Source: an uncultured Flavonifractor sp.
GTDB taxonomy: Bacteria > Bacillota > Clostridia > Oscillospirales > Oscillospiraceae
Length of the DNA stretch: 28,361 bases
Reading direction: 5' to 3'
Assembly: GCA_947384055.1 (NCBI GenBank)
Contig: CANDFO010000026.1
Coordinates: 1 to 28,361, forward strand
Both the position numbers and the translations under genes were made by a program. The stretch's first letter is position 1, and each line of letters opens with the position of its first letter. The notes beneath the pieces were generated by a model. The model was not told the origin of the DNA and searched no databases. It worked only from the letters and a program-made list of their open reading frames with translations. Shown here one piece after another: positions 1-7,728 of this stretch.

Positions 1-2
1 TG

Positions 3-218
3 GTGGTGGACCCCTCCCACGCCTGCGGCAAGGCGTGGATGGTGGAGCGCATGGCTCTGGCCGCCGCCGCCGCGGGAGCCGACGGCCTGATTGTGGAGGT
101 CCACAACGACCCGCCCCACGCCCTGTGCGACGGCGCCCAGTCCATTACCCCGGAGCAGTTCCGGGGTCTGATGGATAAACTCCAGCCTGTGGCGGCCTGC
201 GTGGGGAAGGCTCTATGA
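3..218 (+). CDS. aroF: 3-deoxy-7-phosphoheptulonate (DAHP) synthase, C-terminal fragment
   Basis: This is the last ~71 codons of a gene that begins before the window. The enzyme condenses phosphoenolpyruvate with erythrose 4-phosphate, the first step of the shikimate pathway, in the cytoplasm. The visible residues match the end of the type I (AroF/KDO8P synthase-like) barrel: a DPSHACGK segment, then ADGLIVEVHNDP and a DGAQSITPEQF segment, all standard for the family. The stop codon overlaps the start of tyrA by 4 bp (ATGA), so the two are very probably co-transcribed and translationally coupled. Whether a chorismate mutase or ACT domain is fused upstream cannot be seen. Confidence 0.93.
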   Translation: MVDPSHACGKAWMVERMALAAAAAGADGLIVEVHNDPPHALCDGAQSITPEQFRGLMDKLQPVAACVGKAL

Positions 219-1075
219 GAAAGCGCGTCGTCATTGTGGGCCTGGGGCTCATCGGCGGCAGTCTGGCCCTGGCCCTGAAGGACTTTGAGGACTGCGAGCT
301 TATCGGAGTGGACGTCTCCCAGCCCACCCTGCGCTATGCCAGCGAGCACGGCGTGGCCCACCGCCTTACCAGCCGGGCCGCCGACGTGGTGGGGGAGGCG
401 GATGTGGTCCTGCTGGCCCTGCACCCCCAGGGTATTGTGGATTTTCTGGCGGAATACCGGGACCGGTTTAAGCCCGGAGCCCTGGTTGCCGATGTGTGCG
501 GCGTCAAAACCGCCATCATGGAGGCGGCAAAGGTCCTGCCGGAGACGGTAGACTTCATTGGCTGCCACCCCATGGCGGGTACGGAATTTTCCGGCATTGA
601 GCACGCCTTTGGGGAGATGTTCCGGCAGTCCCATTTTATTCTCACGCCCAGGGCGGAGAGCACCCGGGAGCACATTGCCCTGCTGGAGCGCATGGCCGCC
701 CATCTGGGCTGCAAGGACGTATATAAAACTACGCCGGAGGCCCACGACGCCCTTATCGCCTATACCAGCCAGGTGATGCACATCATCGCCGTATCTGTGT
801 GCGACGACCCGATGCTCTTTGACTGCAAGGGATTTGAGGGCTCCTCCTTCCGGGGATGCACCCGGGTGGCCGCCCTGGACGTGGGGCTGTGGACCCAGCT
901 GTTCTCCCTCAACGCGGCCGCCCTGCTGAAGGTGCTGGACCGGCTGCTGGAAAACCTCGCGGCCTATCGGGAGACGCTGGCCTCCGGGGACCTGTCCCGC
1001 CTGGCGGATAAGCTGTCCTCATCCGCCGCCCGCAAGCGGCAGATGGACCTCCCGGGGCCGGACCTGCTGGGATAA
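215..1075 (+). CDS. tyrA: Prephenate dehydrogenase
   Basis: 286 aa. Oxidative decarboxylation of prephenate to 4-hydroxyphenylpyruvate with NAD(P)+, the committed step to tyrosine. The N-terminus carries the Rossmann motif GLGLIGGS (residues 9-16). A GCHPMAGTE segment around residues 116-124 holds the conserved active-site His (about 118), and a TSQVMHIIA segment lies further on, as in TyrA family members. The C-terminal half is the helical dimerisation domain. No ACT regulatory domain is present, so feedback control by tyrosine through such a domain is not expected. The ATG overlaps the stop of the DAHP synthase gene. It ends 7 bp before the convergent sleB gene, with a short CCGGTT/AACCGG inverted repeat at the junction. 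Confidence 0.95.
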   Translation: MRKRVVIVGLGLIGGSLALALKDFEDCELIGVDVSQPTLRYASEHGVAHRLTSRAADVVGEADVVLLALHPQGIVDFLAEYRDRFKPGALVADVCGVKTAIMEAAKVLPETVDFIGCHPMAGTEFSGIEHAFGEMFRQSHFILTPRAESTREHIALLERMAAHLGCKDVYKTTPEAHDALIAYTSQVMHIIAVSVCDDPMLFDCKGFEGSSFRGCTRVAALDVGLWTQLFSLNAAALLKVLDRLLENLAAYRETLASGDLSRLADKLSSSAARKRQMDLPGPDLLG

Positions 1076-1082
1076 GGGCCGG

Positions 1083-1757
1083 TTAAGAACAAAACCGGTG
1101 CTTGCCGATTACCTTGATCAGCGGGCGGCTCCAGATCCACGCGCTGGTGGCGGTGGCGGGGTTGAAGTAGTAGATCGCCCCGCCGCTGGGGTCCGCCCCG
1201 TTAAGGGCGTCCTGGGCGGCGCGGACGGAGGAGTCGGCCACAGGCTGGTCAATCTGCCCGTCCACCATGCAGGTAAAGGCCCCCGGCTGGTAGACTACCC
1301 CGGCGATGGTGCCGGGGAAAGAGGGGTGTTCCACCCGGTTGAGGATTACGGCCCCTACCGCCACCTGACCGCTGTAGGGCTCGCCCCTGGCCTCCGCGGA
1401 GATCACCCGGGCCAGCAGCGCCAGGCTGTCCGCCTGCCCGGCAGCCGTTCCGCCGGAACCCCCGCTCTCCATGCCCAGCGCCCGCAGGGTGGCCGGGCCG
1501 GCCACACCGTCGGCGGTCAGGCCGTTTTTTCGCTGAAAATACTCCACCGCCCGGGCGGTCTCACTGCCGTAAATCCCGTCCACCGCGCCGGAGTAATAGC
1601 CCCAGTTTTTCAGTTTGGTCTGGATGGTGCGCACCTGACTGCCGGACGAGCCCACGCGGTACGCCGCCGCCTGAGCGCTCTGGGCCAGAGTAATGAGTAC
1701 AATATTTACCGCGAACAGCAGAGCCAGCGCCCCTGCCAACCGCCTGCGTGTTTCCAT
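1083..1757 (-). CDS. sleB: Spore cortex-lytic / cell wall hydrolase, SleB type
   Basis: 224 aa. Order of parts: hydrophobic signal or anchor segment (about residues 8-31, ending in AQAA); a peptidoglycan-binding type 1 domain (about 36-95, with the repeats VRTIQTKLKNWGYYSG and DGIYGSETARAVEYFQ); a Gly/Ser linker; and a Hydrolase_2 (SleB) domain from about 115 to the end. The catalytic Glu is expected in the ISAEARGEPYSGQ segment (about residue 122). Such enzymes are lytic transglycosylases that degrade cortex peptidoglycan at germination, although vegetative SleB/CwlJ-like hydrolases also exist. A good site, AAGGAGG, lies 8 nt before the ATG. No ypeB-like partner is next to it. It is convergent with tyrA and divergent from the small membrane-protein gene at 1921. 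Confidence 0.9.
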   Translation of the reverse strand: METRRRLAGALALLFAVNIVLITLAQSAQAAAYRVGSSGSQVRTIQTKLKNWGYYSGAVDGIYGSETARAVEYFQRKNGLTADGVAGPATLRALGMESGGSGGTAAGQADSLALLARVISAEARGEPYSGQVAVGAVILNRVEHPSFPGTIAGVVYQPGAFTCMVDGQIDQPVADSSVRAAQDALNGADPSGGAIYYFNPATATSAWIWSRPLIKVIGKHRFCS

Positions 1758-1920
1758 GCCTGCGCCTCCTTCTGCCGGAGTGGGGCTCCGGGCCCCGCCT
1801 CACGGACTCTATTCTACGAAGGCAGGGCCCGGGATATGAGCGGAAATGCTTTCCTGCCCCGCCGTATGAGCGCCGGAAAAACGGGCTATACTGGAGAAAA
1901 CAGGAAAGGAAGTGGCGGCA

Positions 1921-2196
1921 ATGGTACAGGGCGTATCCCGGCAGGTGATTGTGGTGCGCTCCCCCGACCCGCGCCTGTTTGAGCAGGCGATTTTTATTGT
2001 CAAGGAGAGCGCCTTTGGCAAGGGTGTCTCGGCGGATGCCGTAGTCCGGGAAGCCCGGCGGGTGGCCGACGGCTATGTCCGCCGCAGTACGGACGCCAAG
2101 GGCGGGAAAAGACAGCTCTCCGCCCTGCTTTATCTGCTTCTGGGGGCGCTGCTGTCCAGCGCGGGCTGGGTCGCCGCGCTGTTCTGGCTGCTGTGA
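1921..2196 (+). CDS. Small conserved membrane protein of unknown function
   Basis: 91 aa from the ATG at 1921. A GTG at 1912 is also in frame but lies only 1 nt after the AGGAAAGGA ribosome binding site (1902-1910), whereas the ATG has 10 nt spacing, so I prefer the ATG. The N-terminal two thirds are soluble (RQVIVVRSPDPRLFEQAIFIV, then a charged helix). The C-terminus is one hydrophobic stretch of about 22 residues (ALLYLLLGALLSSAGWVAAL), giving a tail-anchored layout. I do not recognise a named domain. It is divergent from sleB with a shared 163-bp upstream region, so a sporulation role is possible but unproven. Confidence 0.7.
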   Translation: MVQGVSRQVIVVRSPDPRLFEQAIFIVKESAFGKGVSADAVVREARRVADGYVRRSTDAKGGKRQLSALLYLLLGALLSSAGWVAALFWLL

Positions 2197-2203
2197 GTGT
2201 ATG

Positions 2204-2252
2204 CAAAAAGTCCGCTCAGCATCCCGATATGTGGGGGATGTTGAGCGGGCTT
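2204..2252 (-). terminator. Intrinsic terminator of the 2288-2779 minus-strand gene
   Basis: A near-perfect stem pairs 2208-2225 with 2235-2252 (CCGCTCAGCATCCC against GGGATGTTGAGCGG, with one G-T pair). Read on the minus strand it is followed by ACTTTTTGC, a T5 tract. It starts 35 bp past the stop codon at 2288. Confidence 0.8.
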
Positions 2253-2287
2253 GGAGTCCCTGGGCGGGGCGCGCCGGGGAGCCTCGG

Positions 2288-2779
2288 TCAGAGCCGCGGC
2301 TCTCCGGTCAGCTCCGAGATGGTTCCGCCCTCCTCCGTCCGGTCCTGGTCGGTGAGGATGCTGTCATGCTCCTTGGGGTTTTTCTTGGGCTTGCGCATGG
2401 CCATGGCCAGGCGGTAGCCCGCCGGATCGTGTTCCATAAGATAGCGCAGGTCCTCCTCGGGCACCTTGTCGCCGGCTGTAATGCGGCCGGCGATTTTTTG
2501 GCAGTTGCGCAGAATGCGCAGGCATTTTTCCAGAAATTTTACCTTCTCCTCCCCCTCGGAGCTCTGCTCCTCCGACTGGGTCTGCCGGCGGGCCAGCTCT
2601 GCGGCCCTGCGGTTCTGCTCCTCCAGCACCTGCAAAACCTGGCGGGAGACGGTAAACCGGTCCCCGTGAAGCCGGGTGACAGAGGACTGCTGCTTAGGCG
2701 CCGGGGCACCGGACTTCTTCCCGGCGGGGCGGGAAACCGGCTGGCTCCGCTTCTGGCGGGACGCGGCGCTCAGTTCCAT
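2288..2779 (-). CDS. Charged coiled-coil protein of unknown function
   Basis: 163 aa. The frame stays open upstream, but the start is set at the ATG at 2779 because AAGGAGGAG stands just before it (6-7 nt spacing); the 18 upstream codons have no such site. The first ~40 residues are basic and low complexity (QKRSQPVSRPAGKKSG). A predicted helix follows (VSRQVLQVLEEQNRRAAELARRQ), then a second helical part with two Cys (KFLEKCLRILRNCQKIAGR), then a basic/acidic tail. No signal peptide, membrane segment or known catalytic motif is visible. It is a single-gene unit with its own terminator. I cannot assign a function. Confidence 0.75.
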   Translation of the reverse strand: MELSAASRQKRSQPVSRPAGKKSGAPAPKQQSSVTRLHGDRFTVSRQVLQVLEEQNRRAAELARRQTQSEEQSSEGEEKVKFLEKCLRILRNCQKIAGRITAGDKVPEEDLRYLMEHDPAGYRLAMAMRKPKKNPKEHDSILTDQDRTEEGGTISELTGEPRL

Positions 2780-2833
2780 AAAAACTCCTCCTTGAAAGAA
2801 ACGGGATTGCGTGTGCCGTTTCTCATGCCGCAA

Positions 2834-3075
2834 TTCGTCCTTTTACCTATATGATCGGTCATACGGGCCGGATTATTTAGCAATAAAGGAAAATAAAACC
2901 TCAGCCTCTTGACCTTTCACCGGCTGGAAGGTGTATAAGGGGAACTGCGGGAAGCGTTTTTTATAGAAATTTAATGATTCTTTTATGATCCGCTTCATAC
3001 AAGTCTGCTATGATTCGCACTATGGAGGAGGCTTTGGAGAAATGTAAACGATTTAAGAATTTTGACTCTGCTTTC
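2834..3075. other. Intergenic region, AT-rich, no gene recognised
   Basis: This ~240-bp stretch is clearly richer in A+T than its surroundings and lies between divergent genes. A TTGACC...TGTATA pair (2909-2937, 17-bp spacer) could be a plus-strand promoter, but the stronger one is at 3076. I see no conserved ORF or RNA fold here. Confidence 0.4.
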
Positions 3076-3104
3076 TTGACACAGGCCCCCTCGCCGCCTA
3101 TACT
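3076..3104 (+). promoter_or_regulatory. SigmaA-type promoter of the TetR/efflux operon
   Basis: The -35 is TTGACA (3076-3081) and the -10 is TATACT (3099-3104), with an exact 17-bp spacer. Transcription would start near 3111, inside the palindrome described next. Confidence 0.8.
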
Positions 3105-3107
3105 TCA

Positions 3108-3120
3108 TGACAAGTTGTCA
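3108..3120. promoter_or_regulatory. Candidate TetR operator
   Basis: A perfect 13-bp palindrome, TGACAAGTTGTCA, begins 4 bp after the -10 box and covers the expected start of transcription. A repressor bound here would block the promoter. Its position just upstream of the tetR-family gene suggests autoregulation of the whole operon; that is inference. Confidence 0.6.
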
Positions 3121-3146
3121 CATCAGACCCGGAGGAGGCGTTGGGC

Positions 3147-3761
3147 GTGCCCAGCAGCACTTTTTTCAATCTCCCGCAGGAAAAGCGGGAGCGGCTTCTG
3201 GAGGCGGCCCGGAATGAGTTTGCCCGGGTGTCCCTGGCCGGGGCGTCGGTCAATCGGATTATCCGGCAGGCGGGTATCCCCCGGGGCAGCTTCTATATGT
3301 ACTTTTCCGACAAGGAGGAGCTGTTTTTCTACCTGCTGGAGGAGTACCGCCAGCAGCTGGCAGAGACGATGAGCGCCATCCTGGAGGAGCAGGCCGGCGA
3401 TCTCTTCGGGGCGTTTCTGGCCATGTTCGACCGCATCCAGGACTGCCGGGACGGGAAGTGGCGGATGCTGCTGGACATCCTCCGGCGCAACCAGCAGGTA
3501 CGCTCCAGCATTTTCCTCCAGCGGGACCCGGAGGGGCGGCCGCTGGTATTTCCCACGGGGCGGGTGGACCGCGCCCGCCTGGACCTGCGGCAGGAGAGAG
3601 ACCTGGAGAGCATCGTGTACCTGCTGCTGTCCGCTGCGATGGAGGCGCTCAGGGCAGCGGACCAGTCGGGCGACCCGGACAGCGCCCGGGCGCAGCTGGT
3701 CCAGATGTTCGGAATTATCCGGCGGGGCGCGGAACGCAAAGACGCCCCAGAAACCAAATAG
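3147..3761 (+). CDS. TetR/AcrR family transcriptional regulator
   Basis: 204 aa. A TTG at 3141 is only 2 nt from the GGAGGAGG site (3131-3138). The GTG at 3147 has 8 nt spacing and gives the family-typical beginning MPSSTFFNLPQEKRERLL, so it is preferred. The N-terminal helix-turn-helix is clear: FARVSLAGASVNRIIRQAG, then PRGSFYMYFSDKEELFFYLL (about residues 26-66). The C-terminal ligand-binding part is variable, as usual. It is the first gene of an operon with the adaptor, ATPase and permease (15 bp to the next gene), and likely represses it in the absence of a toxic ligand. The ligand is unknown. Confidence 0.9.
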   Translation: MPSSTFFNLPQEKRERLLEAARNEFARVSLAGASVNRIIRQAGIPRGSFYMYFSDKEELFFYLLEEYRQQLAETMSAILEEQAGDLFGAFLAMFDRIQDCRDGKWRMLLDILRRNQQVRSSIFLQRDPEGRPLVFPTGRVDRARLDLRQERDLESIVYLLLSAAMEALRAADQSGDPDSARAQLVQMFGIIRRGAERKDAPETK

Positions 3762-3776
3762 AAGGAGACGCAGACG

Positions 3777-5429
3777 ATGGAAACAACCCAAATAAAACCG
3801 GAAATCAGTGCCCCGGCCCCCGGCGGACCCAAATTTACGCCGCCCAAAAAGCGCAAGTGGGTCAAGTGGGTCAAACGCCTGGCGGTGATAGCGGTGGCCG
3901 CAGGGCTGGTGCTCTTCCTGCTGAACCAGTGCCAGAGCGCGAGCACCCAGCTGGTGGCGGGGGCGTACCTCACCGAGACTGCCCAGGTCCGGGATATGAC
4001 CGTATCGGTCTCCGGCACCGGGCCCATTGAGCCGGTCCACTCCTACCGGGCCACTACGCTGGTCAGCGGCGAGGTGCTGGAGGCCCCCTTTGAGGAGGGA
4101 GAGACGGTGAACAAGGGGGACCTTCTCTTCCGCATCGACGCCAAGGACGTGGAGAGCAATATCCAGCAGCTGGAGCTGAGCCTCCGCTCCGCCCAGCTGA
4201 ATCTGGATGACCTGCTCAAACGGCAGAACGACGGCCAGAAGGACCGGCAGGTCAAAGCCAATGCCAGCGGCGTCATTACCAAGCTCTATGTGGAAAAGGG
4301 CGACACGGTGGCGGCGGGCATGGTCGTCGCCGACGTGCTGGACCGGGAGCATATGAAGCTCACGGTGCCCTTCCACGCCGCCGACGCCGCGGGATTCTTT
4401 GAGGGGCAGTCCGCCGTCATCACCGTGGACGGCACCCTGGACACCCTGAACGGCACAGTGGACTCCATCGCCGCCACCGACGAGGTGGGGCCGGGCGGGG
4501 CCCTGGTGCGGCAGGTGACGCTCCTGGCGGACAATCCCGGCGCCCTGTCCGAGGCCAGCCGGGGCACCGCCGCCATCGGGGGAATTCCCTGCGCCTCCGG
4601 CAGTACCTTTACATACGCGGCCTCCAAACAGATCACGGCCAAGGCCTCCGGAGAGCTGGAGACCCTCTCCGTGGAGGAGGGGGACCGGGTGTACGACGGA
4701 CAGGTGATCGGCTCTGTGGAGGAGACCGACATGGAGAGCCAGATAGAAAACGCCCGCATCCAGGTGGAGAATGCCCAGCTCTCTCTGCAGAACGCCAGAG
4801 ACCGGCTGGAGGACTACACCATCACCTCCACCATCACCGGCACCGTCATTGAGAAGAATGTGGACACCGGGGACAATGTGGGCGGGAGCTCCGCCTCCAC
4901 CGCCGGGTACACCTATATGGCGGTCATCTACGACCTGTCCGCGCTGACCTTCGACGTGCGTATTGACGAGCTGGACATCAACAAAATCCACGTTGGCCAG
5001 AAGGTGGAGATTACTGCCGACGCCCTGGACGGCGAGCGCTTTACCGGCACTGTGGACAAGGTGAACATCAACGGCACCACCGCCGGAGGCGTCACCACCT
5101 ACCCTGTTACCGTCAAGGTGGACGGCACGCCGGAGGCCCTGAAGCCCGGCATGAACATCTCCGCCGAGATTGTTGTGGAGCACGCGGGAGAGGTGCTGTC
5201 CATTCCGGTGGACGCAGTGAAGCGGGGGAATGAGGTGCTGGTGGCCGGGCCGGGCTGCCTGGACGAGAACGGGGCCGTGACCAACCTGGCCGCCATTGAG
5301 ACCCGTCAGGTGACGCTGGGCCGCAACGACCAGAACTACATTGAGGTCCTGGACGGCCTGTCGGAGGGAGACATTATCCTCATTGAAAATCAGGCCTCCA
5401 ATATGATGGCCATGATGATGGGGGGATAA
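3777..5429 (+). CDS. HlyD/MacA-like efflux adaptor (membrane fusion protein)
   Basis: 550 aa; ATG preceded by GAAGGAGAC. A basic N-terminus (KKRKWVKWVKR) and one membrane segment (about residues 34-50) anchor it, with the rest outside the membrane. Lipoyl-like half-motifs occur four times: GEVLEAPFEEGETVNKGD (about 97-115), ASGVITKLYVEKGDTV (about 163-180), ASGELETLSVEEGDRV (about 290-306) and ITGTVIEKNVDTGDNV (about 352-368). Each pair encloses a short helical hairpin. A beta-barrel part follows (LTFDVRIDELDINKIHVGQKVEI), then the membrane-proximal region. The family usually has one such pair in about 400 aa, so this protein seems to carry a duplicated adaptor core. It would link the MacB-like transporter to substrate capture or release. 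It ends in a Met-rich tail (MMAMMMGG). Confidence 0.88.
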   Translation: METTQIKPEISAPAPGGPKFTPPKKRKWVKWVKRLAVIAVAAGLVLFLLNQCQSASTQLVAGAYLTETAQVRDMTVSVSGTGPIEPVHSYRATTLVSGEVLEAPFEEGETVNKGDLLFRIDAKDVESNIQQLELSLRSAQLNLDDLLKRQNDGQKDRQVKANASGVITKLYVEKGDTVAAGMVVADVLDREHMKLTVPFHAADAAGFFEGQSAVITVDGTLDTLNGTVDSIAATDEVGPGGALVRQVTLLADNPGALSEASRGTAAIGGIPCASGSTFTYAASKQITAKASGELETLSVEEGDRVYDGQVIGSVEETDMESQIENARIQVENAQLSLQNARDRLEDYTITSTITGTVIEKNVDTGDNVGGSSASTAGYTYMAVIYDLSALTFDVRIDELDINKIHVGQKVEITADALDGERFTGTVDKVNINGTTAGGVTTYPVTVKVDGTPEALKPGMNISAEIVVEHAGEVLSIPVDAVKRGNEVLVAGPGCLDENGAVTNLAAIETRQVTLGRNDQNYIEVLDGLSEGDIILIENQASNMMAMMMGG

Positions 5430-5432
5430 GCG

Positions 5433-6173
5433 GTGGAGCACCTCATTGAGCTGAAGGACGTATATAAAATCTATCAGATGGGGGACACCGCCGTCCACGC
5501 CTTGGACGGGGTGAGCCTCACCGTGGATGCCGGGGAGTTCGTGGCCATTGTGGGACAGTCGGGCTCCGGCAAATCCACCGCCATGAATATCATCGGCTGT
5601 CTGGATGTGCCCACCAGCGGCGCGTACCACCTGGGGGGCGTGGACGTGTCCACCATGGACGACGACCAGCAGGCCGAAATCCGCAATAAAATGCTGGGCT
5701 TCATCTTCCAGCAGTACAACCTGATCCCCAAGCTCAGCGTGCTGGAAAATGTGGAGCTCCCCCTGCTTTACGCGGGGCTGTCCGCCTCCCGGCGGCGGGA
5801 GCAGGCCATGAACGCCCTGACCCGCGTGGGGCTGGCGGACAAATGCAAAAACCTGCCCTCCCAGCTCTCCGGCGGCCAGCAGCAGCGGGTATCCATTGCC
5901 CGGGCGCTGGCGGGCAATCCGTCGGTGATCCTGGCAGACGAGCCCACGGGGGCCCTGGACTCCCGCACCGGGCGGGAGGTGCTCGCCTTTCTCCAGAAGC
6001 TCAATGCCGAGGGGGATACGGTGGTCCTCATTACCCACGATAACTCCATCGCTGTCAAAGCCAAGCGCATTGTGCGCCTTCAGGACGGGCGGATTATCTA
6101 CGACGGGGACGCCCACGACCCCCAGGCGGTGGTCCAGCCCGGCGAAGAGGATGAGGAGGTGCCCCAGCCGTGA
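5433..6173 (+). CDS. ABC transporter ATP-binding protein, MacB/LolD type
   Basis: 246 aa, GTG start 3 bp after the adaptor's stop. Walker A is GQSGSGKST (about residues 42-50), the Q-loop lies in FIFQQYNLIPKLSVLENVELPL, the ABC signature is LSGGQQQRVSIARAL, Walker B is VILADEP followed by TGALDS, and the switch His is in VVLITHD. These are the hallmarks of the MacB/LolD/FtsE group, which power transporters with mechanotransmission rather than an ordinary permease channel. The C-terminal 20 residues are an acidic extension. The gene overlaps the permease gene by 4 bp (GTGA), so the subunits are translationally coupled. Confidence 0.95.
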   Translation: MEHLIELKDVYKIYQMGDTAVHALDGVSLTVDAGEFVAIVGQSGSGKSTAMNIIGCLDVPTSGAYHLGGVDVSTMDDDQQAEIRNKMLGFIFQQYNLIPKLSVLENVELPLLYAGLSASRRREQAMNALTRVGLADKCKNLPSQLSGGQQQRVSIARALAGNPSVILADEPTGALDSRTGREVLAFLQKLNAEGDTVVLITHDNSIAVKAKRIVRLQDGRIIYDGDAHDPQAVVQPGEEDEEVPQP

Positions 6174-7402
6174 ATTTCAGTCAATCCTTCCGCCTGGCCC
6201 TCAAAAGCCTGATGACCAGCAAAATGCGGGCTCTGCTGACCATGCTGGGCATCATCATCGGCGTGGCGGCCGTCATTGTCATTACCAGTCTGGGCAACGG
6301 CATGACCCAGCTGATGAACAGCCAGTTTGACCAGCTGGGGGCCAACCTGCTCCAGGTGCAGATCTGGGGCCGCGGGGAGGGCTCCCGCACCATTGAGCCC
6401 GACGACATGTACGCCCTGGCGGAGAAGTATCCCCAGTATATCTCCGGGGTGAGCCCCTACGTGAGCATGAACCGGAACGCCGCCGTCCGGCAGGGCACCG
6501 ACGAGTATAAGCGCACCACCATCTACGGCGTCAGCGAGGCCTTCTACGACAGCTCCCGCAACCAGACCATTACCGGGGAATCCCTGGTCCAGGGGCGGTT
6601 TCTCAGCTATATTGATGTGGAGCGCTATCAGAATGTGTGCGTCATCGGCGACTACCTCAACCAGGAGATGTTCCAGGGAAACGGCCTGGGCAAGACCCTG
6701 ACCATCGGCGGGACGCCCTATCAGGTCATCGGTCTGCTGAGCCAGAAGGCCGACAGCGCCGAGGGCAGCGGAGACGACGTGATTTTCCTGCCCTTTGGCA
6801 ACGCCATGCGGATCAACTCCTCCAGCATGGTGAATCTCTATCTGTTTACCAGCACCAACAAGGATGCGTCCGCCGCCGCCAAAGGAGTTATTGAGAACCG
6901 GCTGTTCAAGACCTTCCAGTCCTCCGACTATTACATGGTCATAAGCTCCGCGGAGATGATGGACGCCATGAATACCATGATGGATACCATGATGGTGGTG
7001 CTGGTGGCCATTGCCGCCATCTCCCTGCTGGTGGGCGGCATCGGCATTATGAATATCATGCTGGTCTCCGTCACCGAGCGCACCCGGGAGATCGGCATCC
7101 GAAAATCTCTGGGCGGCAAGCGCCGGGATATCCGCAGCCAGTTTATCATTGAGGCGGGCACCACCTCCGCCATCGGCGGCGTGCTGGGCATCGGCGTGGG
7201 CGTTCTGATGGCCCAGGCCGCCGGAGTGCTGGTGCGGGGGCTGATGTCCTCCAGCGGCGGCGGGGAATTCAACGCCGTCCCCACCGTGGGGGCTATCGCC
7301 ATCGCCTTTGGAGTCTCCGTAGCTATCGGTATCGCCTTCGGCTATCTCCCCGCAAATAAGGCCGCAAAGCTCAACCCCATCGACGCCCTGCGGTACGACT
7401 GA
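6170..7402 (+). CDS. ABC transporter permease, MacB type
   Basis: 410 aa, GTG start overlapping the ATPase stop. Topology is the MacB one: a first membrane segment (about residues 20-42, LLTMLGIIIGVAAVIVITSL), a large extracytoplasmic MacB_PCD domain (about 45-270), then three membrane segments in the C-terminal FtsX domain. That domain contains GGIGIMNIMLVSVTERTREI and the RKSLGGKRRDIRSQF coupling helix, both conserved in MacB permeases. With the adaptor and ATPase it should form an exporter for a peptide, antibiotic or lipid-like compound; the substrate cannot be told from sequence. No outer-membrane component is expected in this lineage. Confidence 0.95.
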   Translation: MNFSQSFRLALKSLMTSKMRALLTMLGIIIGVAAVIVITSLGNGMTQLMNSQFDQLGANLLQVQIWGRGEGSRTIEPDDMYALAEKYPQYISGVSPYVSMNRNAAVRQGTDEYKRTTIYGVSEAFYDSSRNQTITGESLVQGRFLSYIDVERYQNVCVIGDYLNQEMFQGNGLGKTLTIGGTPYQVIGLLSQKADSAEGSGDDVIFLPFGNAMRINSSSMVNLYLFTSTNKDASAAAKGVIENRLFKTFQSSDYYMVISSAEMMDAMNTMMDTMMVVLVAIAAISLLVGGIGIMNIMLVSVTERTREIGIRKSLGGKRRDIRSQFIIEAGTTSAIGGVLGIGVGVLMAQAAGVLVRGLMSSSGGGEFNAVPTVGAIAIAFGVSVAIGIAFGYLPANKAAKLNPIDALRYD

Positions 7403-7450
7403 GGACAGCCGCCAGGAAAAGACTGCCTCTTTTCCCGTTTCGCAGTTTGT

Positions 7451-7634
7451 GCTATAATCAAAGCGGTTCAAAAGGAGCAAATCGCTCCTTTTGAACCCTG
7501 CGGCGAAAATCGCCGCAGGGACCACTCATGCGGCCTTTGGACTTCATAGACGCCGCTGGCGTGCAATGCACGCTCCAGTGGGCCAATGGCCCACTGGAGG
7601 AAAAAGCGCATGTTGCGCTTTTTCAACTGGGGCG
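7451..7634. repeat. Palindromic mosaic repeat, family 2, copy A
   Basis: A chain of four stem-loops: TTCAAAAGGAGC/GCTCCTTTTGAA (from about 7467), CCCTGCGGCGA/TCGCCGCAGGG (about 7497-7520), CTCCAGTGGGCC/GGCCCACTGGAG (7573-7599) and GAAAAAGCGCA/TGCGCTTTTTC (7600-7624). The ends resemble TATAATC and GACTATA. The first ~115 bp reappear in inverted orientation at 27831-27951 with few changes. It lies between the efflux operon and the SLH gene. The hairpins may also stop transcription, but no coding role is likely. The remainder of the gap (7635-7728) shows only the SLH ribosome binding site and a 13-bp palindrome CTATATCATATAG (7636-7648). Confidence 0.8.
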
Positions 7635-7728
7635 ACTATATCATATAGCTGAACTTATTTGACGGTAGCATCCAGAAATTCTGCAAAAGAAAACCCGGCC
7701 GAACCATACGCAAAATGAAGGAGAGAAT

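Noticed and set aside
1079..1098. CCGGTT/AACCGG repeat between tyrA and sleB as a bidirectional terminator
   Set aside because: Only 6-bp arms, overlaps the sleB stop codon and lacks a T-tract.
1864..1892. GTATG...CTATACT as a sigma-F/G promoter for the small membrane protein
   Set aside because: The spacer and the -10 fit the consensus only loosely, so I did not list it as a feature.
3123..6116. A 997-codon open frame on the minus strand, opposite the TetR, adaptor and ATPase genes
   Set aside because: Produced by GC-rich third positions of the plus-strand genes. Its translation is His/Gly/Val-rich without domains, and the plus-strand products are clear families.
6098..7525. A 475-codon minus-strand open frame opposite the permease
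   Set aside because: Same cause; it begins inside the repeat at 7451-7634 and has a His/Gly-rich translation.
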